Shown piece by piece: positions 7,384 to 12,917 of a stretch of DNA of 13,524 nt; the stretch's first letter is position 1; every line of letters begins with the position of its first letter. Location: positions 1 through 13,524 of the forward strand of contig JAGBSR010000156.1 in the NCBI GenBank assembly GCA_017631745.1, read 5' to 3'. The stretch is from Clostridia bacterium (GTDB taxonomy: Bacteria; Bacillota; Clostridia; Oscillospirales; Acutalibacteraceae). Below the pieces are notes generated by a model, which was given only the letters and a program-made list of their open reading frames with translations, did not search any database and was not told where the DNA came from. The position numbers and the translations under genes were made by a program.

Positions 7384-7806
7384 TTATATATTAACTTTGA
7401 GTATAAGCTTAGTTCCTACACCCAACTGAGTTTCAATTCTAAAATCGTCGGTATATTTCTTAATGTTAGGCAGACCCATACCCGCACCGAAACCGAGAGA
7501 GCGGATATTGTCAGGAGCTGTTGAGTAGCCCTCTTTCATTGCGAGCTCCACATTTTCGATACCGGGGCCATGGTCTTCAAGCACCATACGGATATCATTT
7601 TCTGTTATTTCAACATCAATTTCTCCGCCGCCTGCATGAATAACCATATTGATTTCACCCTCATACATAGCAATGGCAACATTTCTTATGGCGTCAGGTG
7701 ATATACCCAGCTGTTTGAGAGTACGCTTGACATCACTTGAAGCAGCGCCTGCAAGAGTAAAGTCTGTACCGGAAACATCATAATGAAGTCTGATACTGTC
7801 AGCCAT
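7384..7806 (-). CDS. RsbW/anti-sigma-type histidine-kinase-like ATPase
   Basis: Small 140-residue protein that is essentially one GHKL ATP-binding domain. The N box is EGEINMVIHA (Glu50, Asn53), the G1 box is EDHGPGI (Asp78, Gly80, Gly82) and the G2 region is GFGAGMGLPNIKKY (105-118). No dimerisation/phosphoacceptor helix is present, so it is not a sensor histidine kinase. It matches the stand-alone RsbW/RsbT/SpoIIAB class, which phosphorylate partner proteins on serine or threonine or bind sigma factors. Its ATG overlaps the stop of the previous gene by one base (TAATG), so translation is coupled. The next gene, the hydrogenase-like protein, starts 36 bases later. In this operon it is the obvious signalling component; the target is unknown, as no anti-sigma antagonist, sigma factor or PP2C phosphatase lies in the window. 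Confidence 0.9.
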   Translation of the reverse strand: MADSIRLHYDVSGTDFTLAGAASSDVKRTLKQLGISPDAIRNVAIAMYEGEINMVIHAGGGEIDVEITENDIRMVLEDHGPGIENVELAMKEGYSTAPDNIRSLGFGAGMGLPNIKKYTDDFRIETQLGVGTKLILKVNI

Positions 7807-8156
7807 TATTTTCCGCTGCCCCCTCTCAGTCCTGCCGAATAAAGCTTACCGCAGGAGGTAAACATTTCAAGGTCTGTGCAAAGCATAACCATATCTCTGT
7901 CTTCAGCCATTTCAATCATTTCAAGGTTAGGTCTCTTACCTCTGACAAAAACAATGCAGTGCATATCCATCATTTCGGCGGTACGCACCACCTGAGGATT
8001 AACAAGACCCGTAAGCAACACAGCCTGCTCTTTTACAAAAGCAAGCACATCACTCATCATGTCGCTGCCGCAAGCAGCATTTACTGTTGTTTCGAGCAAA
8101 TCGGTTCTGCAGATAACCTCTGCACCGAGAATTTCTTTAATGTCGTTAATGTTCAT
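7806..8156 (-). CDS. DRTGG-domain-like protein, first gene of the hydrogenase-like operon
   Basis: Cytoplasmic 116-residue protein. ACGSDMMSDVLAFVKEQAVL (28-47) followed by LTGLVNPQVVRTAEMMDM (48-65), CIVFVRGKRP (67-76) and MLCTDLEMFTSCGKLYSAGL (91-110) has the same block order as the DRTGG-like protein at 5709-6035, so the two are probably paralogues. The C-terminal CTDLEMFTSCGKL segment is typical of the hydrogenase-neighbour version (recalled knowledge). The fold is thought to bind small ligands; no catalytic motif is seen. GGAGG stands five bases before the ATG. It opens the operon; no good promoter is visible in the 84 bases upstream, which also contain the hairpin at 8208-8229. Confidence 0.83.
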   Translation of the reverse strand: MNINDIKEILGAEVICRTDLLETTVNAACGSDMMSDVLAFVKEQAVLLTGLVNPQVVRTAEMMDMHCIVFVRGKRPNLEMIEMAEDRDMVMLCTDLEMFTSCGKLYSAGLRGGSGK

Positions 8157-8207
8157 ATTGTCCTCCGTAAAACAAAACTTTTAACCTGGTTGGTTTTATA
8201 ATATGAA

Positions 8208-8229
8208 AGCGGGCATACTAATGCCCGCT
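8208..8229 (-). terminator. hairpin between the PHP/unknown gene unit and the hydrogenase-like operon
   Basis: AGCGGGCAT and ATGCCCGCT form a perfect 9-base-pair, GC-rich stem around a 4-base loop, 12 bases after the stop of the unknown gene. On the minus strand it is followed by TTTCATATTATAAAAC, so the U tract is short and broken. It is probably a partial terminator that lets some transcription continue into the downstream operon. The hairpin is certain; full termination is not. Confidence 0.6.
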
Positions 8230-8240
8230 CAGTTACCTAA

Positions 8241-8828
8241 TCATTTAGCTTGTGCCGACTCTGTTATATCGGCCTTTTCGATTTCTTTCTCAATTATATC
8301 CACAGCTATATTCCACACAGTTTTACCTGCAAGCACAAAGCTGTCTTTGTTTTTTACTGCGCAAAGCATCGCAAAGGCCTCACCGATATTTTCCGAAATA
8401 TCGCCGCCCTTCTGAATTGCAAGGTAATAGAATGTGAACGCCGCACCGTTGGCAATGTTGTTGTAAAAGCCGGGCATATCCTTTTCCATTGCATCATACA
8501 TAGACGCAATAGCAGTTGTGGAAAGAAGCTCTGTGGGAAGCTCCATCTGAAGAAGTGTTTCGCAAGCGAAAACAAGAAGAACTCTGATCTGATACAGAAT
8601 ATCCTGCACAAAAAACTTAGGTGAAAGGTGGTCCTTGAGATTTACAAAGATACCGTCGCCGTCACCTGTAGGTGCAATTGTTGCAAGAGCAGCACCGAGT
8701 CTGCGCGCCTTGTCGATATTTCCGTTTGCCTTCTGACGCATAACAGCATCAAAGCTGCCCGAAAATTCCGAGGCGTTCTTGTTCATTTCTTTTTTGCTGA
8801 CATAAATTCTCACATCGTTTTCACTCAT
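8241..8828 (-). CDS. conserved-looking protein of unknown function, 195 residues
   Basis: I do not recognise this protein. It is predicted to be soluble and mostly helical, with a moderately hydrophobic stretch around residues 72-95 (FVQDILYQIRVLLVFACE) and another around 128-140 (GAAFTFYYLAIQK), perhaps buried helices rather than membrane segments. The N-terminus is polar (MSENDVRIYVSKKEMNKN) with no signal peptide. The segment IAPTGDGDGIF near 51-61 looks like a loop. GGAG precedes the ATG. The gene starts 22 bases after the stop of the PHP-family gene, so the two are one unit, transcribed from the promoter at 9838-9866. It ends just before the hairpin at 8208-8229. Codon use resembles the neighbours, so it seems a normal chromosomal gene. 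Confidence 0.8.
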   Translation of the reverse strand: MSENDVRIYVSKKEMNKNASEFSGSFDAVMRQKANGNIDKARRLGAALATIAPTGDGDGIFVNLKDHLSPKFFVQDILYQIRVLLVFACETLLQMELPTELLSTTAIASMYDAMEKDMPGFYNNIANGAAFTFYYLAIQKGGDISENIGEAFAMLCAVKNKDSFVLAGKTVWNIAVDIIEKEIEKADITESAQAK

Positions 8829-8850
8829 TGTATAACTCCGTTTGTCTGGT

Positions 8851-9726
8851 TTATTTTGCTTCTGCAGCTGCTGCCTGTCTCTTCATTTTTCTGCGCTTTT
8901 TAGCTTTATATGAGAGAAGCTGAGCCACATTAGCCTCATCGGGACCGTATTCACCGAGCTTTACGGGATACGCGTTGTAAGCACCGTGAAAATCACTGCC
9001 ACCGGTCATAAGAAGCTCGTGCTTCTTTGCTGTAGCAATAAGCATTTCCTGCTGCTCGGGGGTGTTTTCCGGATGCCATACTTCAACACCGTCAAGACCA
9101 AGAGGAATAAGCTCCTCGAGAAGCTCAAAGTTATCATAGAAGCCGGGGTGAGCCAATACGGCAATACCGCCTGCCTCGTGGATTGCTTCAATAATTTCAG
9201 CGGGCTCAGGATATGTAGACTCCATAAGCACATTGATTCTTGACTCTTTTTTAAAGAGCATATTATATAAGTCACCGAAAATAGTTGTGGTATAACCGCA
9301 TTCCATAAGCGCCTGCATAATGTGCTGCTTATAGATGTTTGTTGAGCCTGTTGCACACTTCATAATCAGCTCGGGAGTAACGGGGAATTTATTGGCAACC
9401 TTTGCCACCATAATTCTTGCGGCTCTTTTTCTCTTATCGGAATTGCTCTTGCAAAGGCCCTCGAGTCTTTCCGGTTTATCGGGAAGATAGCAAAGGATAT
9501 GGGCTTTTGCTTTTCTTTTGCTGTCAGTTGCAGAAAATTCAACGGCAGGAATAACCGTGACACCGTGTCTTTCGCCGATAATAGTAGCTCTGACAGTTCC
9601 TGCAAGACAATCGTGATCTGTGATTGCAAGAGTGGTAACACCGCTGTTTTTAGCAAGAATAATGATATCATCGATACCTAATGTACCGTCTGAAAGTTTA
9701 GTGTGGCAATGTAAATCTGCTTTCAA
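8851..9726 (-). CDS. PHP-family phosphatase of the YciV/TrpH (RNase AM-like) type, TTG start
   Basis: Cytoplasmic metal-dependent phosphoesterase of 291 residues. Motifs: MKADLHCHTKLSDG (His6, His8, Asp13), TDHDCL (Asp37, His38), PAVEFSA (Glu63), AHILCYL (His76), LAHPG (His193) and GGSDFHG (Asp245, His247). The order and the insert between residues 80 and 180 fit the YciV/TrpH group, whose members hydrolyse 3',5'-nucleoside bisphosphates or short RNA 5' ends (established for the family, inferred here). The start is TTG at 9726, supported by GGGGAG five bases earlier; the nearby upstream ATG is out of frame, and MKADLHCH is the standard N-terminus. The C-terminus ends in a basic, then alanine-rich tail (KAKKRRKMKRQAAAAEAK), possibly for nucleic-acid contact. 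It is the first gene of a two-gene unit. Confidence 0.9.
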   Translation of the reverse strand: MKADLHCHTKLSDGTLGIDDIIILAKNSGVTTLAITDHDCLAGTVRATIIGERHGVTVIPAVEFSATDSKRKAKAHILCYLPDKPERLEGLCKSNSDKRKRAARIMVAKVANKFPVTPELIMKCATGSTNIYKQHIMQALMECGYTTTIFGDLYNMLFKKESRINVLMESTYPEPAEIIEAIHEAGGIAVLAHPGFYDNFELLEELIPLGLDGVEVWHPENTPEQQEMLIATAKKHELLMTGGSDFHGAYNAYPVKLGEYGPDEANVAQLLSYKAKKRRKMKRQAAAAEAK

Positions 9727-9837
9727 AATAACTCCCCATTCCTTTATTTTTCTGACCTTATTTTCCTGATTCGAAAAGTAAAATACCGATTTTTACCTAA
9801 AAAAGGTTAAAGTACCGCAATATTACAACTATAAATC

Positions 9838-9866
9838 ATTATACTCCGCTTTTCAAGGTTTTGCAA
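9838..9866 (-). promoter_or_regulatory. promoter of the PHP phosphatase / unknown gene unit
   Basis: On the minus strand TTGCAA (9861-9866) and consensus TATAAT (9838-9843) are separated by 17 bases. Transcription would start near 9831, giving a leader of about 105 bases before the TTG start. That leader is A/T-rich and contains a weak GTAAAA/TTTTAC pairing near 9778-9797 but no recognised riboswitch. Confidence 0.78.
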
Positions 9867-9929
9867 GGGGAATTTTGCACAAATATTTAAATTTATTAAA
9901 GTCTTTTTTTAACGCCCGATTGTCTCTTC

Positions 9930-10649
9930 TTATGCCCACTGGCTGTCGTCATCAAGAATTCTGTAAAAAATATTAACAAGCAGCTCTGTAAGACAAGCCT
10001 CCTGGCGGTTATTCATTTCTCGGTAATCTTCAACGGAAGCATCGTCGGCATCATCGCTTATTTTACGAAGAGAAAGCATTGGAATACCGCACTTGTCGCA
10101 AACCCCTGCAATAGCCGCTGTTTCCATATCAAAGGACTCAATACCGAAGGTATCTCTGTAAAGCTCCTTTTTCACTTTATCTGTAAGGAAAATGTCGCCT
10201 GTACCTGCCTTGGTGCTGATAATGCCATCGCTCATAAGCGCATAGGACATCAGCTTTTCGTCAGCCTCATAAATATACTTCTGTCCGTCAGCCTTAACGC
10301 CCAGAGGCTTACCGATAGCTGTCAGGTCATAGTCGCACTCAACATAGGTTTCAACGGCAATCATATCCTCGCGTCTGAGTTTCTGCACTGCACCGGAAAG
10401 GCCTGCATTGAGAATAATATCAACCTTATCCTCACCTATTAAAAATGCTGTTGCCGAAGCGGCATTGACTTTACCGATACCGCATCTTACACCGATTACA
10501 TCAAGTACTCTGCCGTCTTTTTCCAGCTTGATGCTGCAGCAGGCATTACCTCTTCTCTCGCCTTCCGTTGCACCGATTTCCTTTGCCCACTTCAGAAAAG
10601 GGCCGTATTCCATAGTATCTGCAAAAAGTATACCGACTGTTTTATTCAT
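9930..10649 (-). CDS. MTA/SAH nucleosidase-family (PNP/UDP superfamily) protein
   Basis: Cytoplasmic 239-residue purine-nucleoside-cleaving enzyme, probably of the methylthioadenosine/S-adenosylhomocysteine nucleosidase type (mtnN/pfs-like), which recycles by-products of SAM use. Motifs aligned by eye to E. coli MtnN: Glu14 in FADTMEYG (catalytic Glu12), CGIGKVNAASA, NAGLSGAV, TGDIF, FDMETAAIAG with Glu176 (ribose contact) and LRKISDDAD with Asp199 (catalytic Asp197). It differs enough (METAAIA instead of MEATAIA, NAGLSG instead of NTGSAGG) that another nucleoside phosphorylase substrate is possible. I chose ATG at 10649 because AAAGGA precedes it; an in-frame TTG at 10667 would start before that ribosome binding site. 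It is preceded by its own promoter; no clear terminator follows, so transcripts may run into the PHP unit. Confidence 0.88.
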   Translation of the reverse strand: MNKTVGILFADTMEYGPFLKWAKEIGATEGERRGNACCSIKLEKDGRVLDVIGVRCGIGKVNAASATAFLIGEDKVDIILNAGLSGAVQKLRREDMIAVETYVECDYDLTAIGKPLGVKADGQKYIYEADEKLMSYALMSDGIISTKAGTGDIFLTDKVKKELYRDTFGIESFDMETAAIAGVCDKCGIPMLSLRKISDDADDASVEDYREMNNRQEACLTELLVNIFYRILDDDSQWA

Positions 10650-10690
10650 AATCAAAATTCCTTTCAACTGAAATTATTTGTTTTATATCA

Positions 10691-10722
10691 TTTATGAAGC
10701 CAAAAGCCTGTCACTTCATAAA
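10691..10722. repeat. perfect inverted repeat in the nucleosidase gene leader
   Basis: TTTATGAAG (10691-10699) and CTTCATAAA (10714-10722) are exact reverse complements around 14 bases. The repeat begins near the predicted transcript start of the nucleosidase gene, so it would form a 5'-end hairpin in that mRNA, or act as an operator just downstream of the promoter. Its function is unknown. Confidence 0.55.
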
Positions 10723-10733
10723 CAACCTTTTTT

Positions 10734-10763
10734 ATTATATCTCATCAAATCCGTTTATGTCAA
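10734..10763 (-). promoter_or_regulatory. consensus promoter of the nucleosidase gene
   Basis: On the minus strand a perfect TTGACA (10758-10763) and a perfect TATAAT (10734-10739) are 18 bases apart. Transcription should start near 10727, about 78 bases before the ATG at 10649. This is the best promoter match in the window. Confidence 0.8.
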
Positions 10764-10810
10764 TGATTACTCTTGTGCATAAGATAAAATTGAGGGCATT
10801 TTCCTCTTTA

Positions 10811-10919
10811 CTGCAAAAGGCAACCGGTGAGATGCGGCATCTTCAGCCTAAGCTCCTTGAAAAGCCGGTTATCATCCTTTGCAGACTGTATACCGAAGCT
10901 GCCGGAAGGCGGCTTCGGA
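10811..10919. other. structured intergenic element (possible ncRNA or palindromic dispersed repeat)
   Basis: Two folded parts lie side by side between two promoters. Part one (10811-10884): CTGCAAAAGG pairs with CCTTTGCAG (one bulged A), and inside it AACCGG (10822-10827) pairs with CCGGTT (10865-10870), enclosing a small AGATG/CATCT hairpin. Part two (10894-10919): CCGAAGCTGCC pairs with GGCGGCTTCGG around GGAA, 11 pairs with one wobble. The block is clearly more GC-rich than its A/T-rich surroundings. Neither strand has a U tract or a good promoter directly attached, so direction is undecided. I could not match it to a known riboswitch class. A 65-residue minus-strand frame (10808-11005) crosses it but has no convincing start signal. 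Confidence 0.5.
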
Positions 10920-11025
10920 AATGCTGAATTCATCTCATACTTCCCGCGAATGTGAAATGTGTGTGTTAATAAAATAACCAAACAATAAAAAATATTGAAA
11001 TACAATTAAAAATACCGCAAAACTG

Positions 11026-11054
11026 TTGCATATTACTTCAACTTTTGTTATAAT
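11026..11054 (+). promoter_or_regulatory. promoter of the small secreted protein gene
   Basis: TTGCAT (11026-11031) and consensus TATAAT (11049-11054) are 17 bases apart, within a very A/T-rich stretch (10965-11070). Transcription would start near 11061, giving a leader of only about 26 bases with AAAGGAG at 11072-11078. Confidence 0.8.
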
Positions 11055-11086
11055 TTCTTTACTAAATAACAAAAGGAGTAAATGCA

Positions 11087-11389
11087 ATGAAAAAGATTTT
11101 AAGCTTAGTATTAGTTCTTATTCTCACAATGTCACTTTTTGCTGTTGTAGCAGCCGCTGAAGGCACAGGCACTCCTGTTGAACTTCCCGAAACAAATCTT
11201 CCTTCAATCGGCGAAGCTTTCCAGGCTATCTCAGACTTCCTTAAGCTCGAAGCTTTAACACCCTACTTTGAAGCTTTCCATGCAGCATTCGCAGATTTCT
11301 ACATTCAGCTTGATGTGTGGCTCAGAGCTATCGGCGTTGTTATTAACGGTGCAATCGGTGATCTTTTAGGCAGCGGTTTCTTCGGCTGA
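11087..11389 (+). CDS. small secreted protein of unknown function
   Basis: A 100-residue precursor with a textbook signal peptide: MKK, a hydrophobic core (ILSLVLVLILTMSLFAVV) and an AAA site before Glu25, so the likely mature protein is about 76 residues (EGTGTPVELPET...). The mature part has no cysteine. A short Pro/Thr-rich linker (27-40) is followed by amphipathic helical segments rich in Phe and Ala (42-72), then a more hydrophobic helix (about 78-94, DVWLRAIGVVINGAIGDLL) and a Gly/Phe-rich end (GSGFFG). The family is not recognised. It could be a surface-associated helper, a membrane-active peptide or a bacteriocin-like product; none is proven, and no processing, immunity or peptide-transport genes are adjacent. 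It has a strong promoter, a strong AAAGGAG and a very strong terminator, which together suggest high expression as a short mRNA. Confidence 0.85.
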   Translation: MKKILSLVLVLILTMSLFAVVAAAEGTGTPVELPETNLPSIGEAFQAISDFLKLEALTPYFEAFHAAFADFYIQLDVWLRAIGVVINGAIGDLLGSGFFG

Positions 11390-11410
11390 TATTACAGCAA
11401 TGTAATCCAT

Positions 11411-11447
11411 ATTCGCTAATACCCTTGTGTATTAGCGAATTTTTTTA
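11411..11447 (+). terminator. strong terminator after the small secreted protein gene
   Basis: A 12-base-pair perfect stem (ATTCGCTAATAC with GTATTAGCGAAT around CCTTGT) runs directly into eight T (11440-11447). It lies just before the MATE gene, which starts 23 bases later. Confidence 0.92.
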
Positions 11448-11469
11448 GCTTTTATCTGAGAGGTAAAAT

Positions 11470-12855
11470 ATGAACATCAACCCTTCAATCAAAGAGACAA
11501 CTCCATATTTCAAAAGAATGATCACCATAGCCATACCCATTATGATACAAAACGGCATCACGAACTTTGTAAGCATGCTTGACAACATAATGGTCGGCAG
11601 AGTCGGCACACTGCAGATGACAGGTGTATCTATAGTAAATCAGCTGATTTTCATTTACGGGCTTTGCATATTCGGTGCAATGTCAGGCGCAGGTATCTTC
11701 ACAGCTCAGTTTTTCGGCAAAAAAGACAAAGACGGGGTACGCTCAACACTGCAGTATAAATTAGTTACTGCTCTTCTTCTCGCAACTGCCGGCACTGTTA
11801 TATTCTCTGTCTTCGGCGAAGCACTTATTGGTGCCTACCTTCAAGGCGAGGCGTCACCTGAGGATGTTGCCGCAGTTATGAGTTACAGCAAGAGCTATCT
11901 TAAAATCACTCTTGTCGGCAGCTTTCCCTTTGCCTTTTCTCAGGCATATGCGAGCACAATGCGAGAAACAACCGACAGAATTGTTCCTATGACAGCTACA
12001 ATCTCTGCCGTATTTGTCAACCTTATATTCAACTATCTGCTCATCTTCGGTAAGTTCGGCTTCCCCGAGCTCGGCATTGAGGGTGCAGCTATCGCAACCA
12101 CTCTTTCAAGATTTGTTGAGCTCTCCATACTCGTAATATGGGCGCACACTCACAAGGATAAATACAGCTTTATCCCCCATCTTTTCACCCGCTTTACCAT
12201 TACTCTGCCTCAGATTAAAAAAATCACTCTCGTGACTATTCCCCTTTTGTTAAACGAAACCCTTTGGGCGGCAGGCATAGCGGTTTTAAATCAGTGCTAC
12301 TCCGTAAGAGGTCTCGATGTAGTTGCGGCTATCAATATCGTTTCAACCCTGACAAATGTTTTCAATGTTGCCTTCATCGCCTTCGGCAGTGCTATCGGCA
12401 TCATATTAAGTCAGATGCTCGGTGCAGGAGAAAAGAAGCAGGCTAAATTTGCCGCACCAAAGCTCCTTATCTTTTCTATGGTATCAGTTATAGCAATCGC
12501 TCTGATTATGTCCTGCATTGCGCCTTTCTTCCCGAAAATCTACAACACAGAAGTTAATGTGCAATCTCTCGCTACTACCCTTATACTCACTGCCGCAATA
12601 TTTATGCCCGTTCAGTCAGGCACCAATGCCGGCTATTTTACCCTGCGTTCAGGCGGTAAAACTCTTATGACATTCTTATTCGACTGCGGATTTGTATGGA
12701 TAATCAACGTTCCTCTTGCTTTCATTCTCAGCCGATACACAGACCTTTATATTGTATGGCTTTACGCTTCGGTTTTAAGCACAGAGATATTCAAATGCGC
12801 TTTGAGCTATATACTCGTCAAAAAAGGCATATGGCTCAACACGGTAGTGGACTGA
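11470..12855 (+). CDS. MATE-family multidrug/cation antiporter
   Basis: Integral membrane transporter of 461 residues with about twelve predicted membrane segments, the normal size for the family. These proteins export drugs or metabolites in exchange for sodium ions or protons (established knowledge). Signs: the first helix region with SMLDNIMVGRVG (35-46), a conserved MATE N-terminal motif; FTAQFFGKKD (77-86); ATTLSRFVE (209-217) and its second-half counterpart GIILSQMLGAGEKKQA (310-325); and TLRSGGKTLM (391-400). The two halves show the usual internal similarity. The substrate cannot be predicted. GAGAGG precedes the ATG. The gene has no recognisable promoter of its own, sitting just after a strong terminator, so it may be expressed by read-through from the secreted protein gene. 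The metal-type regulator follows 62 bases later with a separate promoter. Confidence 0.93.
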   Translation: MNINPSIKETTPYFKRMITIAIPIMIQNGITNFVSMLDNIMVGRVGTLQMTGVSIVNQLIFIYGLCIFGAMSGAGIFTAQFFGKKDKDGVRSTLQYKLVTALLLATAGTVIFSVFGEALIGAYLQGEASPEDVAAVMSYSKSYLKITLVGSFPFAFSQAYASTMRETTDRIVPMTATISAVFVNLIFNYLLIFGKFGFPELGIEGAAIATTLSRFVELSILVIWAHTHKDKYSFIPHLFTRFTITLPQIKKITLVTIPLLLNETLWAAGIAVLNQCYSVRGLDVVAAINIVSTLTNVFNVAFIAFGSAIGIILSQMLGAGEKKQAKFAAPKLLIFSMVSVIAIALIMSCIAPFFPKIYNTEVNVQSLATTLILTAAIFMPVQSGTNAGYFTLRSGGKTLMTFLFDCGFVWIINVPLAFILSRYTDLYIVWLYASVLSTEIFKCALSYILVKKGIWLNTVVD

Positions 12856-12860
12856 CCACC

Positions 12861-12889
12861 TTGAAAATTAATGCATGTTATGGTATAAT
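12861..12889 (+). promoter_or_regulatory. promoter of the DtxR/MntR-type regulator gene
   Basis: TTGAAA (12861-12866) and consensus TATAAT (12884-12889) are 17 bases apart. The initiation point near 12896 leaves a very short leader with AGGAG at 12906-12910. The -10 element lies inside an imperfect dyad (12877-12900). Confidence 0.8.
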
Positions 12890-12900
12890 CCTATCATAAC
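12877..12900. promoter_or_regulatory. dyad over the regulator promoter, candidate autoregulatory operator
   Basis: GTTATGGTA (12877-12885) and TATCATAAC (12892-12900) match as reverse complements at eight of nine positions, around six bases. The site covers the -10 and start region, the typical place for repression. DtxR/MntR proteins bind dyads of about this size, so self-control by the downstream gene is a reasonable inference. Confidence 0.5.
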
Positions 12901-12917
12901 CGCTTAGGAGAAACACA

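Noticed and set aside
8250..8624. 124-residue plus-strand open frame opposite the 195-residue gene
   Set aside because: It is a shadow frame without a ribosome binding site; the minus-strand gene has better start signals and operon context.
9880..9929. Terminator after the nucleosidase gene
   Set aside because: The region has T-rich and A/T-rich sequence but no GC-containing stem before the T run on the minus strand.
10811..10884. Possible c-di-GMP-I (GEMM) riboswitch, because of AAAGGCAACC and AGCCGGTT
   Set aside because: The tetraloop hairpin and the CGCAAAGCC core of that class are missing, and the promoter of the next plus-strand gene lies downstream of the element, so it would not be in that mRNA.
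10694..10927. 77-residue plus-strand open frame
   Set aside because: No ribosome binding site, it overlaps the nucleosidase promoter and the structured element, and the translation looks non-protein-like.
10808..11005. 65-residue minus-strand open frame, or a 41-residue version from an internal ATG
   Set aside because: It lacks a good ribosome binding site and runs exactly through the palindromic element, so the open frame is more likely a by-product of that structure. A conserved small protein is not fully excluded.
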